Positions 33,714 through 43,617 of a stretch of DNA of 64,000 nucleotides are shown piece after piece. Position numbers and translations under genes: made by a program. Numbering within the stretch: position 1 is the first letter of the stretch; each line of letters starts with the position of its first letter. Origin of the DNA: Tubulanus polymorphus (Eukaryota > Nemertea > Palaeonemertea > Tubulaniformes > Tubulanidae); contig NC_134026.1 of NCBI RefSeq assembly GCF_964204645.1, positions 12,922,450 to 12,986,449 of the forward strand, read 5' to 3'. Under the pieces are notes generated by a model. It saw only the letters and a list, made by a program, of their open reading frames with translations, had not been told where the DNA came from and made no database searches.

Positions 33714-34468
33714 TTTTTGATTTGATTTGATTTGAAAACTTTATTTTTCAAATATAATTTACAGCATAGTGTACAAAGCATAATACAAAATACAGTAAAT
33801 TAGACCTGGAGGGGCCTGTAGAAACTAAGGAATAGTTTGTATAAAACAGGTCCTTCAAAAGAGAAAAGAAAAAAAGAGAAATGCAATAAAGAAAATAATA
33901 TGCTCACAGTCAACCCTTAACACACAAAATGCAATCAAAGTAAACTATGATAACAGCTTGATTAAGATATAATCATTTAATAAGCTAATTATTTTCTGAA
34001 ATATTCCAAAAACAATAATTTTAGTTCGAATAACTGTATGATAAAATCAAGCACAAAGTTGCTTTCTATAATTTCTTAGGAACAGTTTAGAATTTTCCAT
34101 GTTTTTTAGATTTTCACTGATGTTATTCCAAAGTAAAGGGCCGGATACTTTTACTGAAAATTTTCTTCTTAGACTATTGAAAGAAAGTGTTTGTAAATCT
34201 TGACGTCGCCGAGTATTGTGACTGTGGATTTGAAAATTTTGGTTCCAATAATTTTCGAATGATTTCGGTAATTCGGAGTGGACAGATCTGTAGATAAAAG
34301 TACCTAGCTGAAGTTTATTAATATCTTTGAGCTTGAGGATATTAAAAGCTTTGAATATAGGGTCAGTGTGCGCCAAATAATAGGAATTAGAAATTAGCCT
34401 GATAGCTCTTTTTTGCAATACAATTAATGGCTGAAGTTTATTTTCAAAATTTCGTCCCCAAACTAAGT
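33714..34468 (-). mobile_element. LINE 3' end with AAATC tail
   Basis: The minus strand ends in a short (AAATC)n tail at 33717-33738, the tandem-repeat 3' end typical of non-LTR elements. The coding end, 34468-34047, encodes the region after the reverse transcriptase: WGRNFENKLQPLIVLQKRAI, HTDPIFKAFNILKLKDI, HSHNTRRRQD and GPLLWNNI. This pattern is the C-terminus of CR1/Jockey-group proteins. The element is 5'-truncated at about 34468, as usual for such insertions. Confidence 0.82.
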
Positions 34469-34757
34469 TACAAGTTTATTTTCATCATCGCAATAAATGT
34501 AATCACAGACATTCGAAATCACAGATATAATTGATAACAATTTAATAGTTAAAATTATATTCAGTTATAAATTTGATACATTCATATTCTCAAATGATTC
34601 ATACATCATTCATATTCTATAAACAATTTCAAGTTATACCACTTTTGAGAAACAGTTTTAAGACTAGTCTTAATGAATTTTTGGTTTTATCAATAAAAAC
34701 CCGATTCAAATCATTTCAAATGATATTCAAGTCTTTTGATCACGTCTTGATAAACAA
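34469..34757. other. Non-coding AT-rich stretch
   Basis: No feature recognised between the LINE break and the exon-like segment at 34776. Confidence 0.4.
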
Positions 34758-34775
34758 GTGACAAGTGAAATTTGC

Positions 34776-34970
34776 AGAATCTACGAATCTACTTCAAATT
34801 TTGAAGAATTTCTACCAATCTTATCAACTGCGGCCACGACAATTAGAATCGCTTTAGGTGACAACTATCTCAGACATTCAGGCCAAGTAAATGAGCCCAA
34901 TATCTTGGCCGCAGACCGTGTATTAATCAACGTTCTCCAATCAGATATCCATACATCCCATTCTAATTAA
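34776..34970 (+). CDS. Possible terminal exon of an unknown gene
   Basis: A TTTGCAG acceptor-like site at about 34769-34775 opens a frame of about 64 codons (STSNFEEFLPILSTAATTIR, then GQVNEPNILAADRVLINVLQ) ending at TAA. Composition is less AT-rich than the surroundings and residue use looks protein-like. No upstream exon or known family could be identified. Confidence 0.35.
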   Translation, partial: RIYESTSNFEEFLPILSTAATTIRIALGDNYLRHSGQVNEPNILAADRVLINVLQSDIHTSHSN

Positions 34971-35814
34971 TAATAGGCCTACAATATGTGATTTTCTGTA
35001 TTTTCAATGTAAAATATTTAGTTTGGTCACTCTAACCACATACCAGCGCTTATGTATCATTTAGCTAAAATCATTCAATATTTTGTTTCAAAAATACTAC
35101 AGCATTTGTTTTGCTCCTTGTACAAAGCCATGCCAATGACACCGACCAAACATACACTTGCTACAGACTGGGCACAATTCGGTAGGCTAGATGGGGAACT
35201 AGCAAGCAAGCAAGTATTAGAGATTCCATCCATCAGGAACAAGGCAGTTTAACCTTATTAAGGAATAATTCTATAGTTTATTCTAAGTTTACTTCATCTT
35301 ATTGAGTGACACAAATTAATTACTGATAAGCACTGACTAGAGCTAAACTGTTATATTAATCAAATACTCAAACATGTTGATTATGATTAGGCACATATTT
35401 ACATATTTGATAATATTCTATCCCATTTGATCCAGTAAAACAGTATTTCATCTATTAAGCAAGACAGTAATAGATAGATGAAAATTTCGATGTCAAATGA
35501 AATGTATTAACAGTTCATATATAGAATTTTGATGAGATGATAGCCATACACCCTATCAGTCACTAAAATTCCTTAAAAGCGCATACTAAGCATCAATGTA
35601 TATTATAAACATTATTGTTATTATATGAGTTTAACGGCATCAAAAATAGCTGAAAATCTAATTAGGTCAGCAAATAACTGTGCACCAATGACACATGACA
35701 GGGTATCATACTTTGACAGGATTCAAACTTGAATACAGTTTCGATGAATATAAGGGCTCTGAGATAACACTGAAAAAAAATCTATCAAACGGAAAAATAC
35801 ACTTACCATTAAAA
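34971..35814. other. Non-coding stretch
   Basis: No supported gene. A small frame at 35052-35252 has no splice or family support. Confidence 0.4.
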
Positions 35815-36134
35815 TCAGAAAATATCCATATTCCACTTGTAAGCCAGCTTTTCTAAAAGTTTTCTGGGACGCAACAAAGTTGTATAGTGTTTGTCATGAC
35901 TAGATTTATTAGATAAAACACATTTGCGAAGGTCTTTTTTAATTTGATGATATGTCGAGTGAACTAAAGATTGCACTGCGTGTTCCGACCGGCGTAATCT
36001 ATCCGCATTTAAAGTCATGAAAGTTTTACTAAGTTTAGCCTGATGACGAAGCTCATCATATCTGGTGACGCATTCGGCAGGCCCGAGTACCTCAAACAAC
36101 AACTTCCCCCATGATGTTTGTATTACTGGGTAAT
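35815..36134 (-). CDS. Terminal exon of the spliced minus-strand gene
   Basis: With an acceptor at GATCAG (exon start 36134) the frame reads YPVIQTSWGKLLFEVLG, then VTRYDELRHQAKL, and ends LLEKLAYKWNMDIF before TGA at 35815. The TSWGK-L and final LLEKW-like helix resemble the C-terminus of an uncharacterised, high-copy invertebrate protein family that I believe the exons at 38612-40512 also belong to. An alternative acceptor at 36148 would put a stop in frame. Confidence 0.5.
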
Positions 36135-36222
36135 CTGATCATTCTTCCTGAGAAAAAAAATTCAAAACTTTAGTTTCATTTTTATAAGATATGAAAATAT
36201 GTTCGGCCTAGAAGCTTATTAC

Positions 36223-36285
36223 CTGATGTACTTCTGATGGGGAAGGTATCAGTTTCATCTGGCAAACTGGGTCTTCTGGTTCCAA
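36223..36285 (-). CDS. Internal exon, 63 bp
   Basis: Bounded by TTTTTAG at the acceptor and CATCAG|GTAATAAG at the donor. It encodes 21 residues (LEPEDPVCQMKLIPSPSEVH...) in phase 0 at both ends. Confidence 0.6.
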
Positions 36286-36508
36286 CTAAAAATAATAGAA
36301 ACACAATAAGAAAAGCTTAATGATATTGAATGGAAGTAGTGTTGAAACATGTTTAATGTCTACTAAATTTCTTGAATTTCCCAAAAAAAAAATAATGATT
36401 CGGATTTTGATCAGATGAGGGTGCAATGACCCAACCAGTCAGCTTTAGCTATTTTGATCATCGGGGGAGGCACTTTCTATTAATCAAACTCAATTTAAGA
36501 TGACATAC

Positions 36509-36601
36509 CTGATTTGATATATTTATTTCCTCCTCTTGTTCTTTTTCGGTGTCGGGTTGTGCACTTTCTTCGATTGTACTTGCCGGTAATGTTTCATGAT
36601 C
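36509..36601 (-). CDS. Internal exon, 93 bp, acidic
   Basis: Bounded by TTTTCAG and AATCAG|GTATGTC. It encodes 31 residues in phase 0 at both ends, strongly acidic in the middle (DTEKEQEEEINIS). Confidence 0.6.
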
Positions 36602-36672
36602 CTGAAAACCCAAAGTTTCTATTGCTACAGTTTGAAAGTTTTTTGAACAATCTTTCAAGATAGATAACTTAC

Positions 36673-36738
36673 ATTCGGGGTTTGTGCTTCTAATTGAACA
36701 TTTTGAGTTTGTTCGTTTTCGTCATAACCAATCTCCGC
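36673..36738 (-). CDS. Internal exon, 66 bp, acidic
   Basis: Bounded by GTTTCAG and CCGAAT|GTAAGTT. It encodes 22 residues (AEIGYDENEQTQNVQLEAQT...) in phase 0 at both ends. Confidence 0.6.
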
Positions 36739-36823
36739 CTGAAACAAATAGCATTTCACGTGAATATAGCTTCAATTCAAAAAAGCTTGAACAACTTTAT
36801 TTCTTGAAATACAGCAAACCTAC

Positions 36824-36919
36824 GTCATTTTCTAAGCCCGAATCATCCAAAGAATCTCTCCGAAATGATATTTTCTCACCATTATAACGGATCCACAAAG
36901 CTGGGATATCAAATACGCC
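36824..36919 (-). CDS. Internal exon, 96 bp
   Basis: A pyrimidine-rich tract and TGCTGAG precede it, and GAAAATGAC|GTAGG ends it. It encodes 32 residues (GVFDIPALWIRYNGEKISFR...) in phase 0 at both ends. All four internal exons are multiples of three and in phase with one another. Confidence 0.55.
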
Positions 36920-37107
36920 CTCAGCAAGTATAAAAGAAAGAAAGGATTATTCAACAAATTAATTTTTAGTTTTGATAAGATAAATCTAAGTATATCTATA
37001 TGTATATGATATTTGGGCTCTTCACACACCTAGACTCTTCTCAACACAATTATGCCTGTATTTGTTAATTATATCAGATTCTTGATGAAGGGTAGTACTA
37101 CGGAATG

Positions 37108-37270
37108 ACATCTATGACGGTCTTTCCGGTTTAAAATCATCTTGATCGTCACCATCAAAGAAAATAATATCGTCGCCATCCCAACTCCACCAGACACCTT
37201 CACCACAGTTAAAAACATCAGAAAGTCGTTTAATATGGTGTTGCCACGAAGCTGCATCGATTTCGTGACA
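37108..37270 (-). CDS. Probable exon with GVWW/FFDG segment
   Basis: The frame reads SCHEIDAASWQHHIKRLSDV, then GEGVWWSWDGDDIIFFDGDD, and meets a stop at about 37108. The GVWW...FFDG segment is what I recall of the same uncharacterised family, lying after the region encoded at 38040-38655. Exon limits are uncertain. Splicing to the 36919 exon would have to occur before the stop. Confidence 0.45.
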
Positions 37271-37299
37271 AGAAAATCTAGAGTACTTTGAGGGAGGGG

Positions 37300-38010
37300 G
37301 TATTAATCAATCTTGGTACGTACTTTATGTACAAAACTCAAATGAAAATATTCGTTGGTGTTTTATCGGCTTTTAGTACCGGGTATGTAAAATCAATAAA
37401 CAACAATACTTGCTTAATTCTTTTGTTGCGTCATTTATTTAATTATCGGAATTTTGTTCTAGACAAAATGTCGAGGTACCAGAAGTTTATTTCTGTTTTC
37501 GTGGAAACTAAAGGTTCTGAAAAACCTAGTAGGCCTAGTCTTCATGAAAACTTCAAACTTCCGTATATGTTGATGGAGCCCAGTGCCTGCATAATCTTTT
37601 TCGTAGGAATTCACCCTAACCCTAATTCAGATGAAAAATTAAGTTTTGTGACTCTATCATCCTACGAATAAAAATTATGCTGCCTGGCAACAGGAGAGGC
37701 TGAAACAGAAACAAACAAACAATTCCACTTGTGACTTGCAGTAGACTTCAACTGGGATTTCCCCAATACCGGGTACCGGTATCGATCTTTCACGCACTTG
37801 TTGGTACATCATTAATGAAATTAATGTTTTATTTGTGTTCTTTGCATCAATATAATTGGGGGGGGGGGGGTGGTCATGGGTGCGTCGGTACGTACCTAAG
37901 AGGGGGGTCAGTGAATTTGGTACAAAGGTGGTACAAGGGGGGAGGGGGGTCAGAAAAACGGGAGATTTTGAGGTACGTAATTTGCGAACGCTCCCTAAAG
38001 CATGTTTATA
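37300..38010. other. Probable intron or disrupted region with G-rich simple sequence
   Basis: The stretch contains a run of eleven or more G at 37860-37870 and GGGGGGAGGGGGG-type sequence near 37938. The plus-strand frame at 37288-37671 and minus-strand continuation 37675-38000 have no family support and look like chance. Confidence 0.4.
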
Positions 38011-38655
38011 AGTTAGATTATAGAACTGTAGAATAAGTCTTGGCGAACGATTGTTTTCGGATATATACATACAACGGTTAATTAAAACAAGCGTTTTAAG
38101 TAATTGTTCGACATCAGTGGTAACAAGATCCTGTGAATATAAACGATAAATAACGCGATAAAGAGAAATAACGGCTTCTCTATAGTCACATCCACGATAC
38201 ACATTTTTGCCCGAAAATAATGCATTGTACGCAGCACAATATAATTTCTTAGTATTCTCAGGCAAGTGAAGTTGAAGCTCGAGTAAAACATTCTTAGAAT
38301 GTTCTTTACACGTATGAAGAGGTTCACAACCAAGATTTTCGTACGTATCCAAATTCATAGAAGATAGTGTTTCGCGGTGATTAAAAAATAATAAAGATGG
38401 CACACGCTGAATACCTGAAAGTTCGTCACGTAATAAATCGGTTAGATCGCTCTTGGTTGAGTTTTCATCATATTGAATATTACGGCGGTCTAGCTCAAGT
38501 TTTAAATTTTCCTTGGAAACATTCGAAAATGGATGTGTTATTCCGTTCGCTTGAAGTGAACTAAGCGGAGATATATTTACAGTGCGTATCCGTTCATCGG
38601 CCGATATATATTTAGCATTCAATGCAGCAGGTAAAAAAGTTAAATAATTTCGCAT
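38010..38655 (-). pseudogene. Uncharacterised-family protein, SAP-like segment
   Basis: The frame contains VSKENLKLELDRRNIQYDEN then STKSDLTDLLRDELSGIQRV, a pattern like a SAP DNA-binding helix-extended loop-helix (about 38480-38560). A cluster of helices ending with ILQFYNLTYKHAL near 38015 follows. It continues the gene at 38612-40512 after a frame change. The reading frame beyond about 38000 is judged non-coding. Confidence 0.5.
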
Positions 38656-40512
38656 TCAATTTACAATCAACACACGGAAAATGTCCACCTTTTTGATGTC
38701 CAAATTCAAACTGTTGAGCCGGTGAATCTCCATGGAAAAAGCGTATGACATCACGAACTGGAGTCCCATCGGGAAGATTGAGCGTGATCGACATTTCTTT
38801 CAAACATTCCTGTCGAGCAGTGGTAAAAGCAAGCTGATCTTCCTCATTCGCACGACAACGACCAAATATGTATAACATTGGCTTTTCTACAACAGCTTGC
38901 ACATCAATAGATTTTCCGGTTTTAAGTAAATATTCCTCATCAGTTAGAAAAAATACAGGGTCATATATGGAAGAAACAGTATGTAATATATGTGAACGAT
39001 TCGCAATCGTACTTTCATCATGCCATATTATCAGGTGGCGAATCCTGAACGAATCAACGAGGAGTTTTTTAAGAGCATCACGGCTCTGCGCAATATCCAC
39101 ATCACATTTCAAAAGTAACAGTTTAGAAATAATTTCATCACGCGGAAGAGAGTCAAAATAAGCATCGGAATGATCTCGGATAAGTCCTAGTTCCGAAAAA
39201 TAAACTAATGAATCTTTCCGAAGATTAACGAGCGGAATTCGCCGACCGGTTAAAGTTAAAGTCTCTTCCACAATCTCGACTTCTTGAGAAATTGTCGTTT
39301 TCGTAAAGTCCCGTTCCGCAATTTTGTCACCGACAATCAGTTCTCCAGATTCCACTAGGGCATACATGTCTGATTTAATTGTTGATGAACATCGAGACAC
39401 CGGAATAGAAATTTCACCACCTTTTCCACGTCTCAGTCTACGCCGAGAATGGGGGCATTGTAAAAATGCTTCTTTTGGTAGGCCTTCAGATAGCAGAAAT
39501 TCTTTTACAATCTCGCCCTTATTCGAACTGAAAATGGGTGAATTGGTTTTCTTTGATGTTATCAGATACTGACGAGATAAAGCTGAACAGTTTATTTTTT
39601 TCTGACTATTCGCTAACTGGATGGCTTGTCTCAACATACTTTCACTATCAAATTCTAAGTTAACTATTGTTGGTATGTGTTTTTTAGAAGGAACACCTTC
39701 ATAACCTTCGAGCTTTCTTCGTTTTTGATACCGTGCATTAGCTTCAGCAGGAGTTTCAAAAAATGTAGCTTTTCTCTTCCTGTCGTAAGCAAGGAAGCTT
39801 TGATTTGATGCTAAATGAATTATAGTATCATTCTCTCGCATTTTCTGCTCTGAAGCTCTTTTACATTTCGAAAATATCTCACGTCGTTTTTTCTTTTTAG
39901 CTTATACCGTCTCTTTTTACATAAGTTTAATTGCGGAATGCGTACGAAATAATCACTAATCTCCTCTTCATATCTCTTCGAAAAAACAGTTTGGCATTTC
40001 TTATACAAGTCATACGCAGCTTTAGTCTTTTCGGTAATGCTTGCTTTCAGTGGTTTACGTCCACGCGTTGAAATGTTGAGTGACTCTGTTAACTCAGATA
40101 CAAATCTTCTGAAACCAGGGAAAAGCTGAAGCAATGAAGAATCTTCCGCACACGCAGCACATTTTTCGATTGAGTGTTTAGTCTTGTCCTCAGGTGAAAG
40201 TTTGCGAAAGTTTTCGGAGGAATAAAACAGCACAAACTTCTCTTTCAAATCCCGGTCGCTCCACTTCGCATTAAAATTATCGATTACGATTTGCGAATCG
40301 GCTTTGAAATTTATAAAATCCATTCGAAACGAAGCAGCAACATGAGTATCAGAAAACAAATCCGATATGATGTCATTGTATGCGGAATACCACTGTTGTA
40401 GGATTTCATTTTTCGCACTGACAGATTTTCGTCCACGTAGATTACCAATGCCGGAGCGCGCCAACTTAATAAAAGATAGTACATAGCCGCACTGAATCCG
40501 TGTAGTCTTCAT
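38612..40512 (-). pseudogene. Large protein of an uncharacterised invertebrate repeat family, N-terminal part
   Basis: ATG at 40512 opens GYVLSFIKLARSGIGNLRGR, a long helical region with EKCAACAEDSSLLQLFPGF, and a basic stretch. A one-base shift near 39895 in an A-run passes to a second frame (39841 on) containing LIIWHDESTIANRSH, LYIFGRC and IRFFHGDSPAQQFEFGHQKG, then HFPCVDC. The FFHGDxPAQQFE-GxQKGG-PC signature is one I have seen only in uncharacterised, high-copy invertebrate proteins, possibly transposon-encoded. No assigned enzyme function. The Polinton at 40535 sits 22 bp upstream of this ATG, so promoter or 5' leader is now beyond 57641. Confidence 0.55.
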
Positions 40513-40528
40513 TGCAATAAATAAATGT

Positions 40529-40534
40529 ACCGTA
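40529..40534. repeat. Polinton target site duplication ACCGTA, left
   Basis: ACCGTA lies immediately outside the AG terminus at 40535 and is repeated exactly at 57642-57647. A 6-bp duplication is the Polinton integrase signature. Confidence 0.92.
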
Positions 40535-40914
40535 AGTAATAGGGATAATAGGCTTTCAAATCAAAGGTCGAACGGTCGAGTTCATTAAAAACAAAACATT
40601 AAAAGTAATTTAAAACTATAATATATTTTCATAACCGTGTGTATTTTATATTATAACTAAATATTTATTCTAAGATATCAATAATTTAAAAAGCATATAA
40701 TCAAATATATTTTAATAATAATTATTATTCTATTATTCAACTGAAATACACGGTTATGAAAATATATTATAGTTTTAAATTACTTTTAATATTTGTTATT
40801 AATGAACTCGACCATTCAACCTTTAACCTGAAAGCCTATTATCCCTATTACTCTTAAAATAATCATATAAATGAATAACATATAAATTGACAGATTATTA
40901 AATATAAAAGTGTA
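40535..40914. repeat. Left TIR with internal palindrome
   Basis: The outer arm, 40535-40641, starts AGTAATAGGGATAATAGGCT. The inner arm, 40749-40852, is its diverged complement. The loop of 107 bp is AT-rich. Identity with the right end continues beyond the palindrome to about 40914. The two arms differ within one end (for example CAAATCAAAGGTCGAAC against the inner complement CAGGTTAAAGGTTGAAT), while the same arm is nearly identical between ends. Confidence 0.9.
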
Positions 40915-40942
40915 AGCTCTTATAGAATAGATATATAAATAG

Positions 40943-41554
40943 TTATTTTATAAATTTATATTCATATGGAAATTGTAGTCTCAGTAATAATTTTGAACCT
41001 TTATTATTCTTTAATTTATTCATATATTCATCATGTAATTCAGTAGGTATAATTTGATTTTCTTCCAATGATTGTTGCATAGATTTTCTATCTTTGTTAT
41101 AAAATAAAACTAGAAATCTAATGTTTTCTCTAAAGTCTTTAACAATTGAATTATATTTTTGATTTAAAACCCATGTTGTTATCCCAAAATGTCTTCCAGA
41201 GAAAGCTAAATAACATAACTCACTTTCTCTCACTTTTGAATCATGTAAATTTGCGCAATCATCTATAATGAATAATGTATTTGATCCTTTATAAGTATCA
41301 ATTGCTATTTTTATACAATTATCTAAATTTTCTTTTACTGTTTTAGGATTTAATATAATAAACTTTTTTATCTTAACTATATCTCTATTATATGTTTTAT
41401 TCATTTCATAAGTAGGACAGAATAATATTATATTATCAAAATGATTCTTATAAATAGTTTCTAACAAGTCTAATATGAAATGTGTTTTACCACAATTGGT
41501 TACACCAGTAACTAACATATTATGCGGTTCAAATATAAATAAATCTTTATTCAT
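40943..41554 (-). CDS. FtsK/HerA-type genome packaging ATPase
   Basis: This is the intact 203-codon Polinton packaging ATPase, expected to drive DNA into the capsid. Walker A is GVTNCGKT at residues 17-24 and Walker B is LFIIDD at about 94-99. ITTWVLNQKYN at about 148-158 fits the sensor region. ATG at 41554 lies in ATAAATGAATAAAG, a TAAATG start, and overlaps the last codons of the integrase by 8 nt. It is the gene closest to the left TIR. A 27-codon copy of its C-terminus lies on the opposite strand at 45614-45694. Confidence 0.92.
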   Translation of the reverse strand: MNKDLFIFEPHNMLVTGVTNCGKTHFILDLLETIYKNHFDNIILFCPTYEMNKTYNRDIVKIKKFIILNPKTVKENLDNCIKIAIDTYKGSNTLFIIDDCANLHDSKVRESELCYLAFSGRHFGITTWVLNQKYNSIVKDFRENIRFLVLFYNKDRKSMQQSLEENQIIPTELHDEYMNKLKNNKGSKLLLRLQFPYEYKFIK

Positions 41555-42642
41555 TTATTCTTTTAATTTTACTAGATAAAATCCATTCATTAAATTTATC
41601 ATCATATCCTTTGTATTTCACCAAAGAATACTTTTTTCCTTTAAGAGTTTTTGTTTTCAATACTTTTTCTATTTTGTATTCTATTTCATCTGGGTTTGGT
41701 ACAAGTGATAATTTTTGTTCATAGAAATAACCTAATATTTCTTCATCTTTTATATCTTCTTATTTATAAACAAATGGTTTAGTTAATATTATCTTTTTAA
41801 TCTTGAATATTTCTTCTGTAAAATTAGGGGTATAACCTTTATAAAATGTTTTTCTATATTTAGATATTCTTACATGTTGCCCTATTTTAAATTTAGGTTC
41901 ACCGAAATCATGTGTAACAAACGCGCCATATAAATTATTCCAAACTATTTCTGAATTATCTTCTTTTCTAGCTTGTATAGGTTTCATATTTATAGAACTA
42001 TGTTTAGAATTATTATAACCTTTCACTAAATCATCTAACACATCGATATATTTATATGTTTCATTAGCAGTAAAATATTTCCACATTCTAGTTTTCAATG
42101 TTTTATTAAATCTTTCTATAATAGATGCTTTTTTATCTGAATGTGTTGAAAAATATTTTACATCGTTATCAGATAATAGTTTTTTAAAATGTTTGTTATA
42201 AAATTCCTTACCTTCATCAAATTGTATCTTATCTGGAATAGCTTCTTTAAATATAGATTTAAAAGCATTTGTAACATTTTCTATTCCAGTTGTATTTTTG
42301 ATTGGAATTGACCATGCGTATCTACTGAATATGTCTTTAAGATTCAGTATCCAAAAATATCCTTTGTTGTATTCCTCTAAGTTCTTCATTGTTAATTAAA
42401 TCTGCTTGCCATTGTTGATCAATATATGAAACCATAACTTTTCTTGTTAAATAAGTTTTATCCATTTTCTTGTGTATTTGATATGTTGGTTGATTTTGTA
42501 ACCATGATTTTAATTCACTATATTTTATATTACCATTTTCTTTATCAGATTTAATTTTATCCCATAATTCTGTAACACTAGAATATGATACTTCACTTTC
42601 TGGGTTATAATATAACTCTCTTAAATATTGTTCTTTTTTCAT
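41547..42642 (-). pseudogene. int: Retroviral-type integrase with C-terminal chromodomain
   Basis: The catalytic triad is visible: Asp in QQWQADL (about 42405), Asp in IQFDEGKEF (about 42215), Glu in SIIERFNKT (about 42115). A C-terminal SH3-like part (FKIGQHVRISKYR) follows. After an in-frame TAA at 41760-41762 the same frame encodes a chromodomain (EYKIEKVLKTK, YSLVKYKGY, FNEWI) to the stop at 41547. A one-base shift near 42390 separates the first Asp from the rest. It inserts element DNA and makes the 6-bp duplication; the chromodomain may guide targeting. Start at 42642 (AAGATG) lacks the TAAATG motif. Confidence 0.9.
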
Positions 42643-42656
42643 CTTATTTTAATCCA

Positions 42657-43022
42657 TTAATAATAATTTAGATTTAGTTTCAATGACTTTATGATTTGAC
42701 TTATTTTCTGGTATGATAGGTTTATTGTCATTGGAATCATCTTATCTTTATCATCAGATTTGAATTTTGATTTATATATTACACCGGATAATATAATAAC
42801 TGTTACTAATCCAATTGTAATATATAATTTATAATTACTTCCAGCATTAGAAGAATCAGATGGATTATTATTTGAATCAATATCAGATGAAGTCTGTGAT
42901 TCATTCATATCAGTTAATTTCTTTTTCTTAGCTTTTTTTAATTCTGAAGATCTTTTACCTAATTCTCTTGCCCATTTAATTTGTTTCTCGGATCTAGCCT
43001 TTTTCTTAACTCCATCACTCAT
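42657..43022 (-). CDS. Small conserved Polinton membrane protein, basic N-terminus
   Basis: 121 codons. Residues 7-35 are strongly basic (KWARELGKRSSELKKAKKKK), residues 40-63 are Ser/Asn-rich, and about 64-83 form one membrane segment (LYITIGLVTVIILSGVIY). A basic SE-x-Q-x-KWARELGRRS-like start followed by one membrane helix recurs in other Polintons as I recall. Function unknown; a minor virion protein is plausible. ATG in ATAGATG is one base off TAAATG and overlaps the preceding gene by 8 nt. Confidence 0.65.
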   Translation of the reverse strand: MSDGVKKKARSEKQIKWARELGKRSSELKKAKKKKLTDMNESQTSSDIDSNNNPSDSSNAGSNYKLYITIGLVTVIILSGVIYKSKFKSDDKDKMIPMTINLSYQKISQIIKSLKLNLNYY

Positions 43023-43392
43023 CTATTTTAGTTAATTTTTGTTCTGATTCATTTTCTGTTTCGACGTTTGGTTGTAGTACATCTGTTTCAATCTTACCTG
43101 ATTTACATTCCATAGGCTTGATGTTCGAAAATGTTATGACGCCAGTAGAAATTAATGTCATAACCGATCCTAATTGAAATGAAGCATAACCAACCCATTT
43201 TTGTAATTCAGTCATAACTAAGTAGTCATTTTTCAAATCACTATATAATTTATTTTCATCATCAATTGGTATTAACTGGTTACATAACTTAGAATAACAT
43301 TTGACAATACCATCTGAAATAGAATCATTTATTCTAGCTAATCTAGCTTCTTCATAAATCTTAAAATATTTTAAAACTTTATCTGGTTTCAT
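43015..43392 (-). CDS. Conserved Polinton protein of unknown function
   Basis: 125 codons. Residues about 5-60 form helices (LKYFKIYEEARLARINDSI), then a DLKNDYLVMTELQKWVG segment and a hydrophobic GSVMTLISTGVITFS stretch at about 74-90. The DLxxDYLVxxELxxLxG pattern followed by a hydrophobic patch is what I recall from Polinton genomes. The acidic tail overlaps the next start by 8 nt. The start ATG at 43392 lacks the TAAATG motif. Confidence 0.6.
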   Translation of the reverse strand: MKPDKVLKYFKIYEEARLARINDSISDGIVKCYSKLCNQLIPIDDENKLYSDLKNDYLVMTELQKWVGYASFQLGSVMTLISTGVITFSNIKPMECKSGKIETDVLQPNVETENESEQKLTKIDE

Positions 43393-43419
43393 AGAGTCTA
43401 GTTCTTGAAAAGTAATGAT

Positions 43420-43617
43420 TCAATTAAAAAACTCATTAGTTTTTCCACCGGCAATCAATAGTTCTATATGATGCTTACAATATAAATAGTATTCATAATC
43501 TATATTGTTATTAACTTGAATAGAATTAGAAACAACTGTATCTTTATTATCACTTATACCCAAATCATCTAATGTTTTTTCAATATCAATACTATTCTTA
43601 CTCGATTTCTTTGTCAT
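43420..43617 (-). CDS. Small hypothetical Polinton protein
   Basis: 65 codons starting at a TATAAATG motif. Acidic and Ser/Asn-rich N-terminus, then YYLYCKHHIELLIAGG. No recognised domain. The good start motif argues that it is a real gene. Confidence 0.5.
   Translation of the reverse strand: MTKKSSKNSIDIEKTLDDLGISDNKDTVVSNSIQVNNNIDYEYYLYCKHHIELLIAGGKTNEFFN

Noticed and set aside
37288-37671. 127-codon plus-strand frame
   Set aside because: It lies in what is probably an intron of the minus-strand gene and shows no family resemblance.
40535-40560. TAGGGATAA in the Polinton terminus resembles half of the I-SceI recognition site
   Set aside because: Only 9 of 18 positions match and the rest differs. 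The likeness is most simply chance in an AT-rich end.
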